The notes under the pieces: model-generated
What the model was told of the DNA's origin: nothing
What the model saw: only the letters and a program-made list of their open reading frames with translations
Databases searched by the model: none
NCBI GenBank assembly: GCA_025200525.1
Contig: CM045767.1
Coordinates: 8,291,273 to 8,355,272, forward strand
Source: Camellia lanceoleosa
Taxonomy: Eukaryota; Streptophyta; Magnoliopsida; Ericales; Theaceae
Length of the DNA: 64,000 bases
Reading direction: 5' to 3'
Translations under genes and position numbers: made by a program
Shown: positions 43,851 through 54,547 of the stretch, piece by piece
Layout: every line of letters begins with the position of its first letter
Numbering within the stretch: position 1 is the stretch's first letter

Positions 43851-46271
43851 TGTCACGACCCAAACCCGCCCTTATGGGTTTAGCATCAGAATCGCCAAGA
43901 ATCCTAGATTACCAAGGCCTGCTTAGCGATAATACAATATCTGATGAGGCTTGGCGGAAGCCAATACAGTAAATAAATAATGTCCAATGAGCTGTGACAA
44001 TCTATATGCCAAAAAGATTTTTCATACATTTATACAGAACAGTATACAAAACATTTACAAACATTCAGAACAGGGATCATGTCCCTATTAACCAGTACAG
44101 TGCAGCCTATACAGTCTATACAGTAAATAAAGCAGTACAGGAGAGGGAACACTAAACACCCCTAGCCTTAGCTTGGCAGGCTCGGAACCTCGCAGTGAGG
44201 TACAGTGGTTGGCTTGACAAAACTAGAGTTTACCCCGACGCTTCTAGCATTGGTCCGGTGCCTGTACAACTACATATATATATGAGCAGTGAGCTAAAGC
44301 CTAATGAATAACATAAAGCGTAAAGGGGTTTAGAATGAATGTCCTTACAATAGTGAAAACAGTTCATTTCAATCAGTGTTTCAGTTGTTTAGTACAGTAA
44401 ACAGTCATATGTGGTACATCCATTAGCATAACAGTAAACAGTAGGTCTAAAAGACCGAACAGTAAATGATGGCCATCAATCAGTAAACAGTAGTGGTTCC
44501 AACGAGGGAACCAACAGAGATCTCTGTAAAGATAAAGATGCTTGATAGGTGCTAAGGATGCCACAGTACAGTTCAGAATATAGAACATATATTCATTCAA
44601 TCAACAATATCGATTCGATGTGATTCGATTCGAGATTGAAGATAATCATTTTGAACATATCTTTACACAATTGTTACTCACAGAGTTCTGGGCTACAGTG
44701 AACTAGAGTGTCTCCTCGGAATGCCAACCCTATACAGTTAACAGATTGAACACACACTAAGTTATACAGTTAGGAAAGATAATAATTTAATCCCTAATTT
44801 GCCTCGGTGTGTTCTACATCTATATCCTCTTTAAGATGCCTTAAATATGCCCTAGGAATGCTTAGGATGGAAAGAGGATGCAAAGATTCACTTTTGAACA
44901 CTTTACAAAATTTGCTAAAAACAGGGGTCTCGCTCGAGCGAGGATTCCTTTCGCCGGCGGACATACTGAACAAAGGAGCTCGCTCGGCGTGGATTTTCGC
45001 TCGCCGGTAGTGCTTCTGATAAAAATTGTGGATGCTCAAGATTTACGCTCGATGCTCGCTTGATGCTCACTCGAGCGTACGCTTACGCGCACCAAGATTC
45101 TGAGAGCTTGCAATTTACGCTCGAGCCGCCATTCCGTCGCTCGAGCGTAGCTCAGAGTAAACGGTGGTCGCTCGAGCGCGGAATCCTTCGCTCGAGCGAA
45201 GAAGCCAAATCTGGAATTTCCAAATTTGCCTCCCAAGCTCAAACCAAGCATTCTACAACTCTAAACTCGACCTCTTGGGCCTAATTTCTAGAAAACACAT
45301 CCAAACTCAATATACAACAAGTTTCAAAGCTTAATTTGTAAATTTAAAGCCCAAGGGTGAGTCAATTAAAACCAATTTCAAACCCATTTTCATGAACATG
45401 AAGAAAATGCAAACATGCATGAATTCAAATTATTTCAAAGCTTCAATTTGATGCTCTAGTGAGCCAATTGTTCCAAAAACAAGTTGAAAACATGGACCAT
45501 TGCAAAATTATGAACATGCATGTGAGGAATGATGAATTACAACCTCAAAACTTGACAATATGCACATGCAAGCAACAATTGAGCTCTAATTCAACATTAT
45601 TGAACTAATTCATGCTTTAACTCTACAATTAGACTTGAATCATGTAAGAACAATCTTAAATACAACAATGAGAGGTTCAATTACCTTACTTAGGTCTTGC
45701 AATTCAAGTCTAGAGGCTCAATTGACAATCTACACTTCAATTCTACCAAGTTCTCAAGCCAAAGCAAGATGGAGCAAGATGAATTCAATTCTCTCAAGTC
45801 TCTCTCTCTCTCTTGGTCGGTTGCTCTCAAGAAAATAGGCTGAGGAAAAGTTTTGATTCAAGTGTATAAGGCTCAAATGTATATAGTCTACATGGCCCAC
45901 TAACAATGGCAATTCTGTAAATAAGCCTAACTCTTTGACTAGCTTTATTTTGATCTATTTCAATCATACTAAATCACTTTTTCAATAAATATACCATAAA
46001 ATCACATAAATTCTCATGATCCTAAATCATCAATAAATTTCCGGTTCGGTCGCCGATAAGGCCTTCAATTATCAATTTAAGCACAAAACATGAACAGATC
46101 AATTAACAATCAATAGATAGAAAATGCATTTAAACAAATACAGTCAATCAATCAGTTTCAGATTTCAGTCAGTCAGTTCATTATTTCGATTACTTCAGTT
46201 ATCAATCATAATCAGTCTCGGTTTGGCAGTAATCAGTAGTTTATCGGTAAACAGTGGTGAGGGTTATTACA
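43851..46271 (-). mobile_element. Element 1 5' LTR (2421 bp)
   Basis: Partner of 34295-36766. Most differences are scattered, but some cluster: the first 130 bp, 44605-44640, and above all the palindrome array at 44930-45070. Confidence 0.95.
44930..45200. repeat. CGCTCGAGCG palindrome array (element 1, 5' LTR), partly scrambled
   Basis: The first half reads CGCCGGCGG and CTCGCTCGGCGTGG where the other LTR has intact CGCTCGAGCG sites. The second half is intact. Confidence 0.85.
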
Positions 46272-46276
46272 ACTAA
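46272..46276. other. Target site duplication ACTAA of element 1 (right)
   Basis: Identical to 34290-34294. Confidence 0.95.
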
Positions 46277-46447
46277 ACTGATAGAGCTGCTTGTTCGAGA
46301 AGCTTTAAAGATGAATGGAGAAGGTCGGTCCAGCTACCCATGTCTGCTTCATTCGCCATTCTCTTTCCTCTCTCTTTTTCTCTGCTTTGCAACTAGAAGA
46401 GTACTACTTGAGTGCTCGATTTCGCGAAGATTGTTTTGTAGCCCTAA

Positions 46448-47586
46448 GGGCATCTCTAACGGTTCACCAAATATTTTATCAAATCTGAGTAAAAAAAGCA
46501 CCTCTATCTGATATCAGCCACTCAAACGGTGAATTTGTAACTGTCATCAAAACACAAGTTGTTCGAGAAGACGATCGGTTGGTCGATTGGCAAGAGCAAA
46601 TGAAAAAAAAAAAAAAATTCACCAACCTGTTGACAGTCCACACCATTGCTCTATTCTGGGAATTGTTCAATTAAACAAAAACCATCAAAACATACAAACA
46701 AAAAAAATAATAAAACAAGATATGATTCTCATCCTATGAATTCAAACAACCAAACTCAATTGCCTTACCAAAGAAAATCAAAGAAATCATAGAAAAATCC
46801 ATACCAATTCCCAAGAATTCTATTTCCTTGAAGGCCCAGATCATAATAAAATTCCAAAACAACTCCAATTCTCAGAAGTCGCCATTAACAACTCCAAAAA
46901 ACAAAAAAAGAAAAAGAAAAAACAATTTCCTTTCCTTCTTTTTATTCAACAGACCATAAATCACAACAAAATTCTTATTTCCCAATCCATCACATACCCA
47001 TCAAACACCAACTCATCACTCCATTCTTCTCATTTTCTAAGCACATAGAGAGACAAACAGAAAAAGAGCTATAGAGAGAGAGAGAGAGAGAGATAGAGAG
47101 AGAAGGGAAGAGAGAGAGAAAGCGTAGATCTCAAGGGGAATTGAATGGTTGACGAAACACTTAAGAGAATAAGATGTTATCGACAGAACAAAAGAAAGAA
47201 AAGCGAAAGCGATTTATGTTTATACAATATATGCCTTTTGGAAGATCTGGTATATGTCCAAAGAGAGAGAGAGAGAATGCAAAGATCAACAAGAGGGCAG
47301 AAACAGATTTGCTCAACAACTTTGGAAGTTTGTTGACAGTCTAAACCATTCCTCTATTCTAGGAATTGTTCAAGTAATAGGATGATCGGGGGGACAACCG
47401 GCCGAACGTCCGGCCGATCATCCTGTGTGTACCATCCGTGACGGTCCCGTATAGTGTTCTGGTGAAAGGTGCCCAAATTCTCAATTGGTGAAACATTTGT
47501 TATTTTTTCAATTTGATACAGGTTTGATAAAACCATTGGAATACAAAAAAGAGTACTTTTTCACCAAATTAGCGTTAGAGATGGCC
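46448..47586. mobile_element. Tourist-like TIR element, 1139 bp, TSD TAA
   Basis: The ends GGGCATCTCTAACGGTTCAC and the complement of TTAGCGTTAGAGATGGCC form the TIRs, flanked by TAA (46445-46447, 47587-47589). A 45 bp phrase (TTGACAGTC, ACCATT, CTCTATTCT, GGAATTGTTCAA) occurs at 46631 and 47334. Between the two copies lies a unique purine-rich segment with a GA microsatellite (about 47075-47110). No transposase is visible. The large unique centre could be captured host DNA. Confidence 0.7.
47379..47424. repeat. GC-rich perfect hairpin AGGATGATCGG / CCGATCATCCT
   Basis: Eleven-base arms with a 24-base loop that itself carries two CCGGCCG motifs, inside an AT-rich transposon. Confidence 0.8.
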
Positions 47587-49962
47587 TAATATCGAATGGC
47601 AAAGTATGAAATGGGTAATTCTGTGAAGTAACCACATCATATCTATTTGTGGATGCCCAATCAGAGCCGTCGGAATAAATACCTTTTTAGCATTTTTTTA
47701 ATAATTTTTTAAAGTTTTAATAATTAAAAAATAAATAAATTTGGTGCCTATGAGAAATCGTTTATTTATTATTATTATTTTTTTTTGTGAGCAAAATTAA
47801 ATAGCTTTTATTTTTTCTTAATTAATAACAATTAATTTTTTAACTTTTTGATGTATTTAGGCCTTGTTTGTGAAAAGATTATTATAATAATTTTTTTTTA
47901 CTTTTTAGCTAAATTATGAAGTAAAAAAATTAATATATTTGAAATTACATTTTAATTTTTTATATAAAAATGTGTAAAAAGTAGAAAAAAAACGAAAATT
48001 TTGACCTTTTTTGTATAATTTGTTTTTTTTTAAAACTTTTTTAATAATTTTTTAATTTTTAAACTAAAATTCAAACTCTTCAAACGAGACATTGATTGAA
48101 TAAGTCAAAAAATACCTTATTTAGCTAACTCAAAACAAGGTCTCACCATAATTCATAATTTATCATGACTTGTAATGCATTGTTTTAAGTCGACCTTCAA
48201 ATATACATGCCATCATTATCGTGTCATTTCGTATAGTTTGGTTTTAAATTTTATTTTATATGTTATTGTTTTTTTAAAATATTTTAGTCAATTTTTTTAA
48301 CTACTAAACAAACTTAAGATATATGTGAAAATCTTATTTAAATTTTGTTAATACATTCATATATTTTGATTTTCTTAAGAAAAAACTTTTTTTTATTTAA
48401 AAAACATTTTTAATTTTTTCCGCACAATATTATTCAACTTGTTAAAAAAAATTCAATAAAAAAATGAAATATAAGGTCATATGGGCCAAGCCTAATTTTT
48501 CTGCCAAAAATCTGGGGCTTAGGCCCAATTACATAGAGTTTGACTAGCAACAACGGGCTAGGCTTGGGCCAATCTATCCTACATTTCTAAATCCAAGCCC
48601 TAGCCATGGGCTTATGAGTTTTTTTTATTAAGTCCAAAATTTATTGGGACAATAACAAGAAATTATATTGCCCAACAATTATAATTACATATAATAAAAA
48701 AATGAACATTATTTATTGAAATATAAAATTTTATGCATTATGCTATTAAAATTAAATTGTATGCATCTTTAATCTCATTGATATATAACTATTAATTTCA
48801 TAGTTAACATGCTACTCAATACATTTTTCAATTTTGATTTTATTGTATTATAAAAAAATGTACACATATATAAATAAATAAATAAAATAAGAGTGAAAAA
48901 AAGTATTCGTTTTTAGACAATAATATTTATCATTGTTTGATTCTTTCAATATGAAACAGGCAATGCAATGTGGCATTGCAAGGAGTTTGAGTGTAATGCT
49001 TGCGGAAATGCCAAGTTAAAAAATGAGATTTTTATTTTCACGAATCTACTGAGCTTGATTCTACTAAAGTTTGGTTCGATCATCAAACGACCTTAAAATT
49101 TTGGCTGTAACTTGTTTTTATATAATAAAAAAATTGTGCTCAAATGAGCAATTTTATTTTTCTAATAATAGGTTGTTGGATTGTTAACAAAATTCTTCTA
49201 AGACCTTTGTGCTCGGCCCACGGTTCCAACTTTAGATAACCCATTGGGCCAAACTTATGGATCAAATCATGGGCTCTACCATTTGATCCAAGCCCAACTC
49301 ATATTTTATGGTTGAAAATCCGGCATATCAATAGAAAAAATTATTAGGGTAAATTACCAATAGATCATAATAATTTGACTTAATTTCCATCAATTCCTAG
49401 TAAAATCATTGCTGACCATATTAATTTACTGTATAATAATAAAAACAAAGGACGACAAACAATTCAAGCAAAAATAAACTAGTGTTACCAAATGTTGTGT
49501 CTGTGGCTTAATTACACTCTGTGGTCAGTTTGGTTCTCATTTGATTCAAGAACTGAATTAGGTCGTTCGGTTCTGGGTTGCTATTGACTGGGTACTTGAC
49601 TCTGCCTTTTTCAACTTCTTGATGGTTATGTAATTGATTAAGAAAGAAATAATATTCGTTTTGCCTTGGTTTATTATATTTCTATTGTCATGTAACTTGT
49701 TTTGTTTTATTTATTTATTTTTTTTTCCGGCTTTGGTTTGTGAAGTTTTATCTGAGTAGGTTGTTCTTCTAACATGATTTTTTCTCACCTTAATTTTGTT
49801 GTAATGGTTTTAATTATGTGGCTATAATATATTTTTCAAACAGGTCATTGTGTTGCTAAACTGCAAACACACTGATAAGGTGCTCCATTTGTTCATATTT
49901 GTCTCTCTGCTTTCTATTTTGAAGGTCGGAGGTCTTGTTGGCAAACAAGAGAACAAAAGGGA
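47587..49962. other. AT-rich flank, no coding gene
   Basis: A probable degraded TIR element (about 47868-48090, ends GGCCTTGTTTGTGAAAAG and CTTCAAACGAGAC). Long poly-A/T-rich sequence follows to 49.4 kb. From about 49480 base composition becomes more gene-like: TC-rich with possible AG|GT sites near 49845 and 49925, likely the 5' leader of the RRP43-type gene. Confidence 0.6.
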
Positions 49963-51532
49963 ATGAGTTCGGTGAATGCCTCTGGCGATTTGTCATCAGA
50001 GACGGAGGTGGATGCTTTTAGGCGCCTCTTTCCTCTACGCTTTCATGAGCGTCATCTACTTGAATTTGTTCGCCCTGATGCCAGGAAACTTAGGAAAGCT
50101 AGAGATACAACACTTGCTCTTGGTTAGTTCATTTGTATTTTATTTATTTGAAACTCCCACTTTTTGCCTTTGATTTGGGGTTTGCTAGGTTCATGTCCTT
50201 ACTTGAGTTGAACCGTTTGTAATCTAGGAGTTGTTGCTTCTGTTGATGGGTCATCTTTAGCCAAGATAGGTTGCACTATAAGTGCTTTCTGCCCTTGCCT
50301 ATTCTCTTTATCTCTCACGCTCTCACACCCGCACCCACTCACTAATCCACCTACAAACACCCACTTATACCAAAAAAAAAAAAAATGATGAATGAGGTTT
50401 CTTGAGTTGAGATAAGTTGATTACATAAAATTCTTGTTTTAAATGTGTTTTTATATATAGCTAAGAAAGTATTAGTTTTCTGTGTTATATTACTAAGTTG
50501 GACTCTCAAGTATTTTGTCTTTGTGCAGACCATGCTGGCTGCCATTAAAATGGAAGTCATGACACCTACCACAAAGTTACCAGATAAGGGTTGCAGCGGT
50601 TAAGAACCATCAACTGCATATTTTCTTTTATTTTTGTTCCTTTTTCACATTTATACATGGGGTGCTAATGTGTGATATTTTGTTGTTTACAGTTATTGAT
50701 TTCCACATGCCTCCAATTTGTTCTCCTATTGTTAGGTCTGACAGCCACCGATGCAAAGACCGCTTATAGAAGCAATTATCTGACACTATCTTGAGGCATG
50801 TCATCGTGATTATTTCTATGTTATTCATTGGTTTACTCCCGTCCTCCCAAATTTTATTTTTTTTTTTAAAAAGAGAGAAAGAAAACAAAAGAAAAAAAAA
50901 GTCGTCTCATTGCTGTGATGTTGTTCTGTTATGAAGTTTCTAAATTATGAGAGATGCTAATTATTGAATTTTTTATATTATTTTAGTTTTGCTTCAATCT
51001 TGCGTTTGGATGCACTCACAAAGGATATGAATCTTAAGCATTCAAAGCATATGCCTTTTGTGAATCTTGTATGCTGTGTAGTGTGTACATATATGTGTCA
51101 AATGCAATTTAGTCATTTATCTTCCAAAATTTTGATTGTGTGCACGCCAATTGTAACTTGTTTACAAGATTTTGTCCTATGGTATAAGGAGTATTTTTGG
51201 AAAAAGCTTACACATTTGCATGGGTGGAAATTCTATTGACTTCAAATTTCAAAATACTATCAGTCATGTAGTCTTGTAATGCACCTAACAAAATAAATGA
51301 TTGAAATTTCAAGCACTATCTCACTGCGCATGTGATGTTTAGTGCAATGATATACTCAACATAGATGATTACAAACTTTTAATGATCTTACACCTATACT
51401 TGAAACACTTTGTTAGTTATTTAATACGTATTTGTTTAACCGACTAACTATTTGGGTGGTTATAGTTCTGGCATGATTAACTTCAAGGAGCTATCCTTGG
51501 TCAGTGGGAAAGCTACTTGGATGGCCTACCTG
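49963..51532 (+). pseudogene. RRP43: RRP43-type exosome subunit, 5' half only, splice sites and frame broken
   Basis: Five exons match the N-terminal half of plant RRP43 (EXOSC8-like), a non-catalytic RNase PH-fold ring subunit of the RNA exosome in nucleus and cytoplasm. Exon 1 (49963-50122) opens with ATG and includes FRRLFPLRFHERHL and VRPDARKLRKARDT. Exon 2 (50228-50277) reads VVASVDGSSLAKIG. Exon 3 (50529-50598) has MLAAIKMEVMTP. Exon 4 (50693-about 50797) has VIDFHMPPICSPIV. Exon 5 (51466-51532) has SGMINFKELSLVSGKA. Phases join correctly. The donor after exon 2 is AT instead of GT, that after exon 4 is GC, and exon 4 has a frame break and a stop in its middle. The remaining exons are not found up to 64 kb. 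It is best read as a truncated duplicate that kept its introns. Confidence 0.85.
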
Positions 51533-52069
51533 GTAATGTTTTCTGAGACAAGAACTCTCTATTTCATTTATATAAATTGAAACATGTTCTTTATTTGACT
51601 TTTGATCTTGAGCTCTTCAATATGAATTGTATATATCCAATAATAGATGGCCTTCAACATTGTGGTTACTGACCAGATAATGTTCTTAGATATTCATAAT
51701 GAAATATTACTCCTACATAAATAATGCAACCAATCAATAAAGAAAAGAAATGTGCAAAATGTATCAAAGCTAAACAATCCCATCCCAACTAGGCTGGCAT
51801 AGAACATGAAGCACAATCATTTGCGAGCGCAACCTAAACAACAGATATGTTGAAGAGGATCTAACCAGGGCAACAACATAAAAACACAATAACAATCATA
51901 TAAACACCATAATAATCAATCTTAAAACATACCAACCAATAAAAAAATATGATAGCTGGATGTAACTATTTGTAAAGTTCAAAATTTATTCTTGGCTACT
52001 AGTGAAAAGCAACATAATAATGAAAAAACACCTAGACTAGACTAGAGAGGATGCAGTAGGAAGAGATAG
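51533..52069. other. Intron-like and flank sequence, no exon found
   Basis: It follows the last recognisable RRP43 exon. I searched for the next expected exon and saw none. The 3' part is the downstream flank of the minus-strand ORF. Confidence 0.6.
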
Positions 52070-52582
52070 CTACTGCAGCATTTGTATTTGGTCCCTTCTT
52101 GCAAAGTTGAACATGATTCGAACCCAATCAAATGAATTTGAGATTGAGTTGAAATTGCCTCGCACACAAACAATTGCATTTGCAAGTAACCGATCAACAA
52201 AGCGGACGATGAATCCATTAAACAAAATGTTTGCCAGAATCATGGGCAAGAATAGTACCCATAAAATAATTTGACCGAGAAAACTTGTGAGGCAAAGTGA
52301 AACCAAGGAAATACAAGAAATTGCTCCGGAGATGGAAGTAACATAGCCCTCCATTTGAGGGAAAGTTTCACGGGTGATTTGCATTTGGTTAAAAAGTCCT
52401 GGTGCCAGACAGTAGATGCATATGGTTATGAGGAAAGTCCATGTGTTTGCAGTGTGTGCCTCGAATGGATTCACTATCTTGCCATTATACATCAACTGGA
52501 GGAAAGCGATTGGAAATGGAAGGCATTTGTATATGGCAATGCGTGGAGGAGAGGAATTCCCACTTTGTACAATCATATGCAA
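52070..52582 (-). CDS. Small multi-pass membrane protein, paralogue of 31067-31495
   Basis: An open frame of 170 residues. After a variable N-terminus it has MYNGKIVNPFEAH, TWTFLITICIYCLAPG (about 46-61), and hydrophobic spans near 80-101 and 104-125. A polar C-terminus carries NSFDWVRIMFNFARR. This C-terminus is the source type of the 81 bp repeats at 11706-12090. The 5' flank (52583-52630) aligns with those at 30700-31021 and 22560-22670. The true start is uncertain: 52582 (MHM) or the Met before YNGK. Function unknown. The membrane topology is my reading of hydrophobicity. It lies tail-to-tail with the RRP43 fragment. Confidence 0.6.
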   Translation of the reverse strand: MHMIVQSGNSSPPRIAIYKCLPFPIAFLQLMYNGKIVNPFEAHTANTWTFLITICIYCLAPGLFNQMQITRETFPQMEGYVTSISGAISCISLVSLCLTSFLGQIILWVLFLPMILANILFNGFIVRFVDRLLANAIVCVRGNFNSISNSFDWVRIMFNFARRDQIQMLQ

Positions 52583-52754
52583 TCACAAACAAACATCAAC
52601 AACACTCTGCTTTAGATTAAAACATTTGATGTAAAAAAGAGGGGGAGGGGGTTATCGAATCAAATTCAAAGAAAATTATAAATTCAGAGTCAAAATCAAA
52701 GTAACTACAATTAGAGAGACCAAATTAAAACAATATCCACCATGTGATTTTGCC

Positions 52755-52757
<3 letters not shown>

Positions 52758-52797
<40 letters not shown>
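52758..52797. repeat. (TG)n microsatellite
   Basis: About twenty TG units followed by poly-T. Confidence 0.98.
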
Positions 52798-52800
<3 letters not shown>

Positions 52801-53148
52801 TTTTTTGAATTAGTATTCAAAATGAGTTAGTTAAAAATAGGAGTACAAAACAGAAGTAGTTCACGGTGTTCCTACGTAAAATTAGGTCTTCGAAAAGTAG
52901 TAGGTAGCTAGTCTTCTCGCAGTTGTTCAAGAATTATATCTATTTTCTATATTATTATAAAAGGATTAATAATTCCAGGACTAACAGTCCTATAAATGTT
53001 AATCTCATCTAATTAATTTTGTCCAAATAACCATAACCTAGAACCCTTGGTCTATGTTTGTTTAGACGATATAACTTTGGAATTAGATTAATAATTCAAC
53101 AAAACATATAATTTTACATTTGGTGAAAAAATTTGAGGTTCAAACTAA

Positions 53149-54280
53149 GGTCATGTTTGTTTGGCTTTATAGGATGGAGAGGATTAAGAGTGCGGTAAGA
53201 TTAAGTGAGGAGATTATTAGTATGATAATATTATGTTGAAGATGTAGGATAAAGAATGTTTATTTGTACACTACCAGTACTGCTATAGATAGTATTAATA
53301 TATAAAATTAAGATTTTTTAATTTTTAGTAATTTTTAATATTATAATTTTTTTTTTGTTCTAAAAAATATAATTTTTTCTTAAAAATCATTTAAAATTCA
53401 CTAAATATAAACAAAATCATATTTTTTTTAGTATTTATTAAAAAATTTAAATTTTTCTTTCACTAATAAATTTTTTATTAAAAATGGTTTTGATGAGCCT
53501 CACGGATTGTTAATCGAATCCCCTCTCCTAAGAGACCAAACAAACAAGCAGTGACGGAACCAGGAAACTAAATCAGAAGGGGCACTTATTAATTACAACT
53601 TTAATTTTTTTTTTTCCCTATAACCAACAATAAGATGATAATAATAATTTTTGAAAAGTACGAAAACTTAAATAAATTATTACAAAAGTATTTCACATAA
53701 AATTTTATAATTAACTTTGAGTAAAATTGAAAAGAAAGTATTGCGTGTAACTAATGTATCATGGACAATATAAAAAATTCATATATTTAAATCGTAAAAT
53801 AAATTATATAATGGTAAGATCAATCAAATTTTTACAAAATTTGAGTAAAAATTTAATATAATGGTGATATCACGTCATTATTGACATATGATATCACCAA
53901 CCAATTGTAAAGCAACATATGAAGGGTGAATTCTACATGTAAATATAACTAAACTCTAGTAATTTTTACATATATATAGTGAGATTAATTATATTTGAAT
54001 ATCAATAATGATGGATATTACCTTTATATTGAGATTTTTTCACAAAATTTCATACATAAAAATATAATTTGTTGTAGTCATTTCATTTTCAATAAAACAA
54101 TCACTATTGTTTTCATAGATTTAAAAATGCCATTGACTTTTTGTTCTAAGTATTATTTTTGTTTAAAATTTTATTTATAGACATATGTAAAAAAGAAAAA
54201 GAAAAAGAAAAAAAATCCAGGAGGGGGGGGGGACGCAACCCCCCTGGTCACCATGTGGCTTCGTCACTGCAAACATGGCC
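53149..54280. mobile_element. Tourist-like MITE (403 bp net), TSD TAA, interrupted
   Basis: The left TIR GGTCATGTTTGTTTGG and right TIR CCAAACAAACATGGCC are separated in the right arm by the hAT-like insertion at 53549. TAA flanks the whole (53146-53148, 54281-54283). No coding capacity. Confidence 0.85.
53549..54269. mobile_element. hAT-like non-autonomous element, 721 bp, nested
   Basis: The TIRs CAGTGACGGAACCAGGA and the complement of TGGCTTCGTCACTG are flanked by CAAACAAG and CAAACATG (7 of 8 identical). A G run then CGCAACCCCCCTGG near the right end corresponds to GTGCCCCCCTGG in the element at 21831. Same family, diverged. Confidence 0.85.
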
Positions 54281-54542
54281 TAATAGTCCATCCGGATATG
54301 GAATTCTCATACGGGGAACTATTGAATCTCAAAGGGAAATAAGATACAAAATAGAATATTAAGAAAAGTTCAGACAAGTTAATTAAATACAAATTGATAG
54401 AATTCTATCAATCCCTCTTCATAACCCATGTTAATCCAAACTTGAAATAAAATACACAATTCAAATGAATTACTAATCTAAAAAGTAATTGTCCTAAGAA
54501 TGCTGTTATCATCTGATTCAATCAACTCAAACAAGAGAGTAT

Positions 54543-54547
54543 AGTAG
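54543..54547. other. Target site duplication AGTAG of element 2 (left)
   Basis: Identical to 63994-63998. Confidence 0.92.

Larger units (their letters stand above)
34295..46271 (-). mobile_element. Element 1: complete, inactive Tekay-like chromovirus (Ty3/gypsy), TSD ACTAA
   Basis: Two LTRs (34295-36766 and 43851-46271) bound an internal region on the minus strand. ACTAA flanks both ends (34290-34294, 46272-46276). The order from the 5' LTR is PBS, gag with zinc knuckle, protease, reverse transcriptase, RNase H, integrase, chromodomain-like tail, purine tract. This order with a chromodomain defines chromoviruses; LTRs over 2 kb suggest the Tekay/Del branch. At least four in-frame nonsense codons, two frameshifts and a solo LTR in pol inactivate it. 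The LTRs differ visibly, so the insertion is not recent. Confidence 0.95.

Noticed and set aside
46272..46447. Host gene exon interrupted by element 1
   Set aside because: Joining the flanks at ACTAA gives no recognisable coding sequence on either strand.
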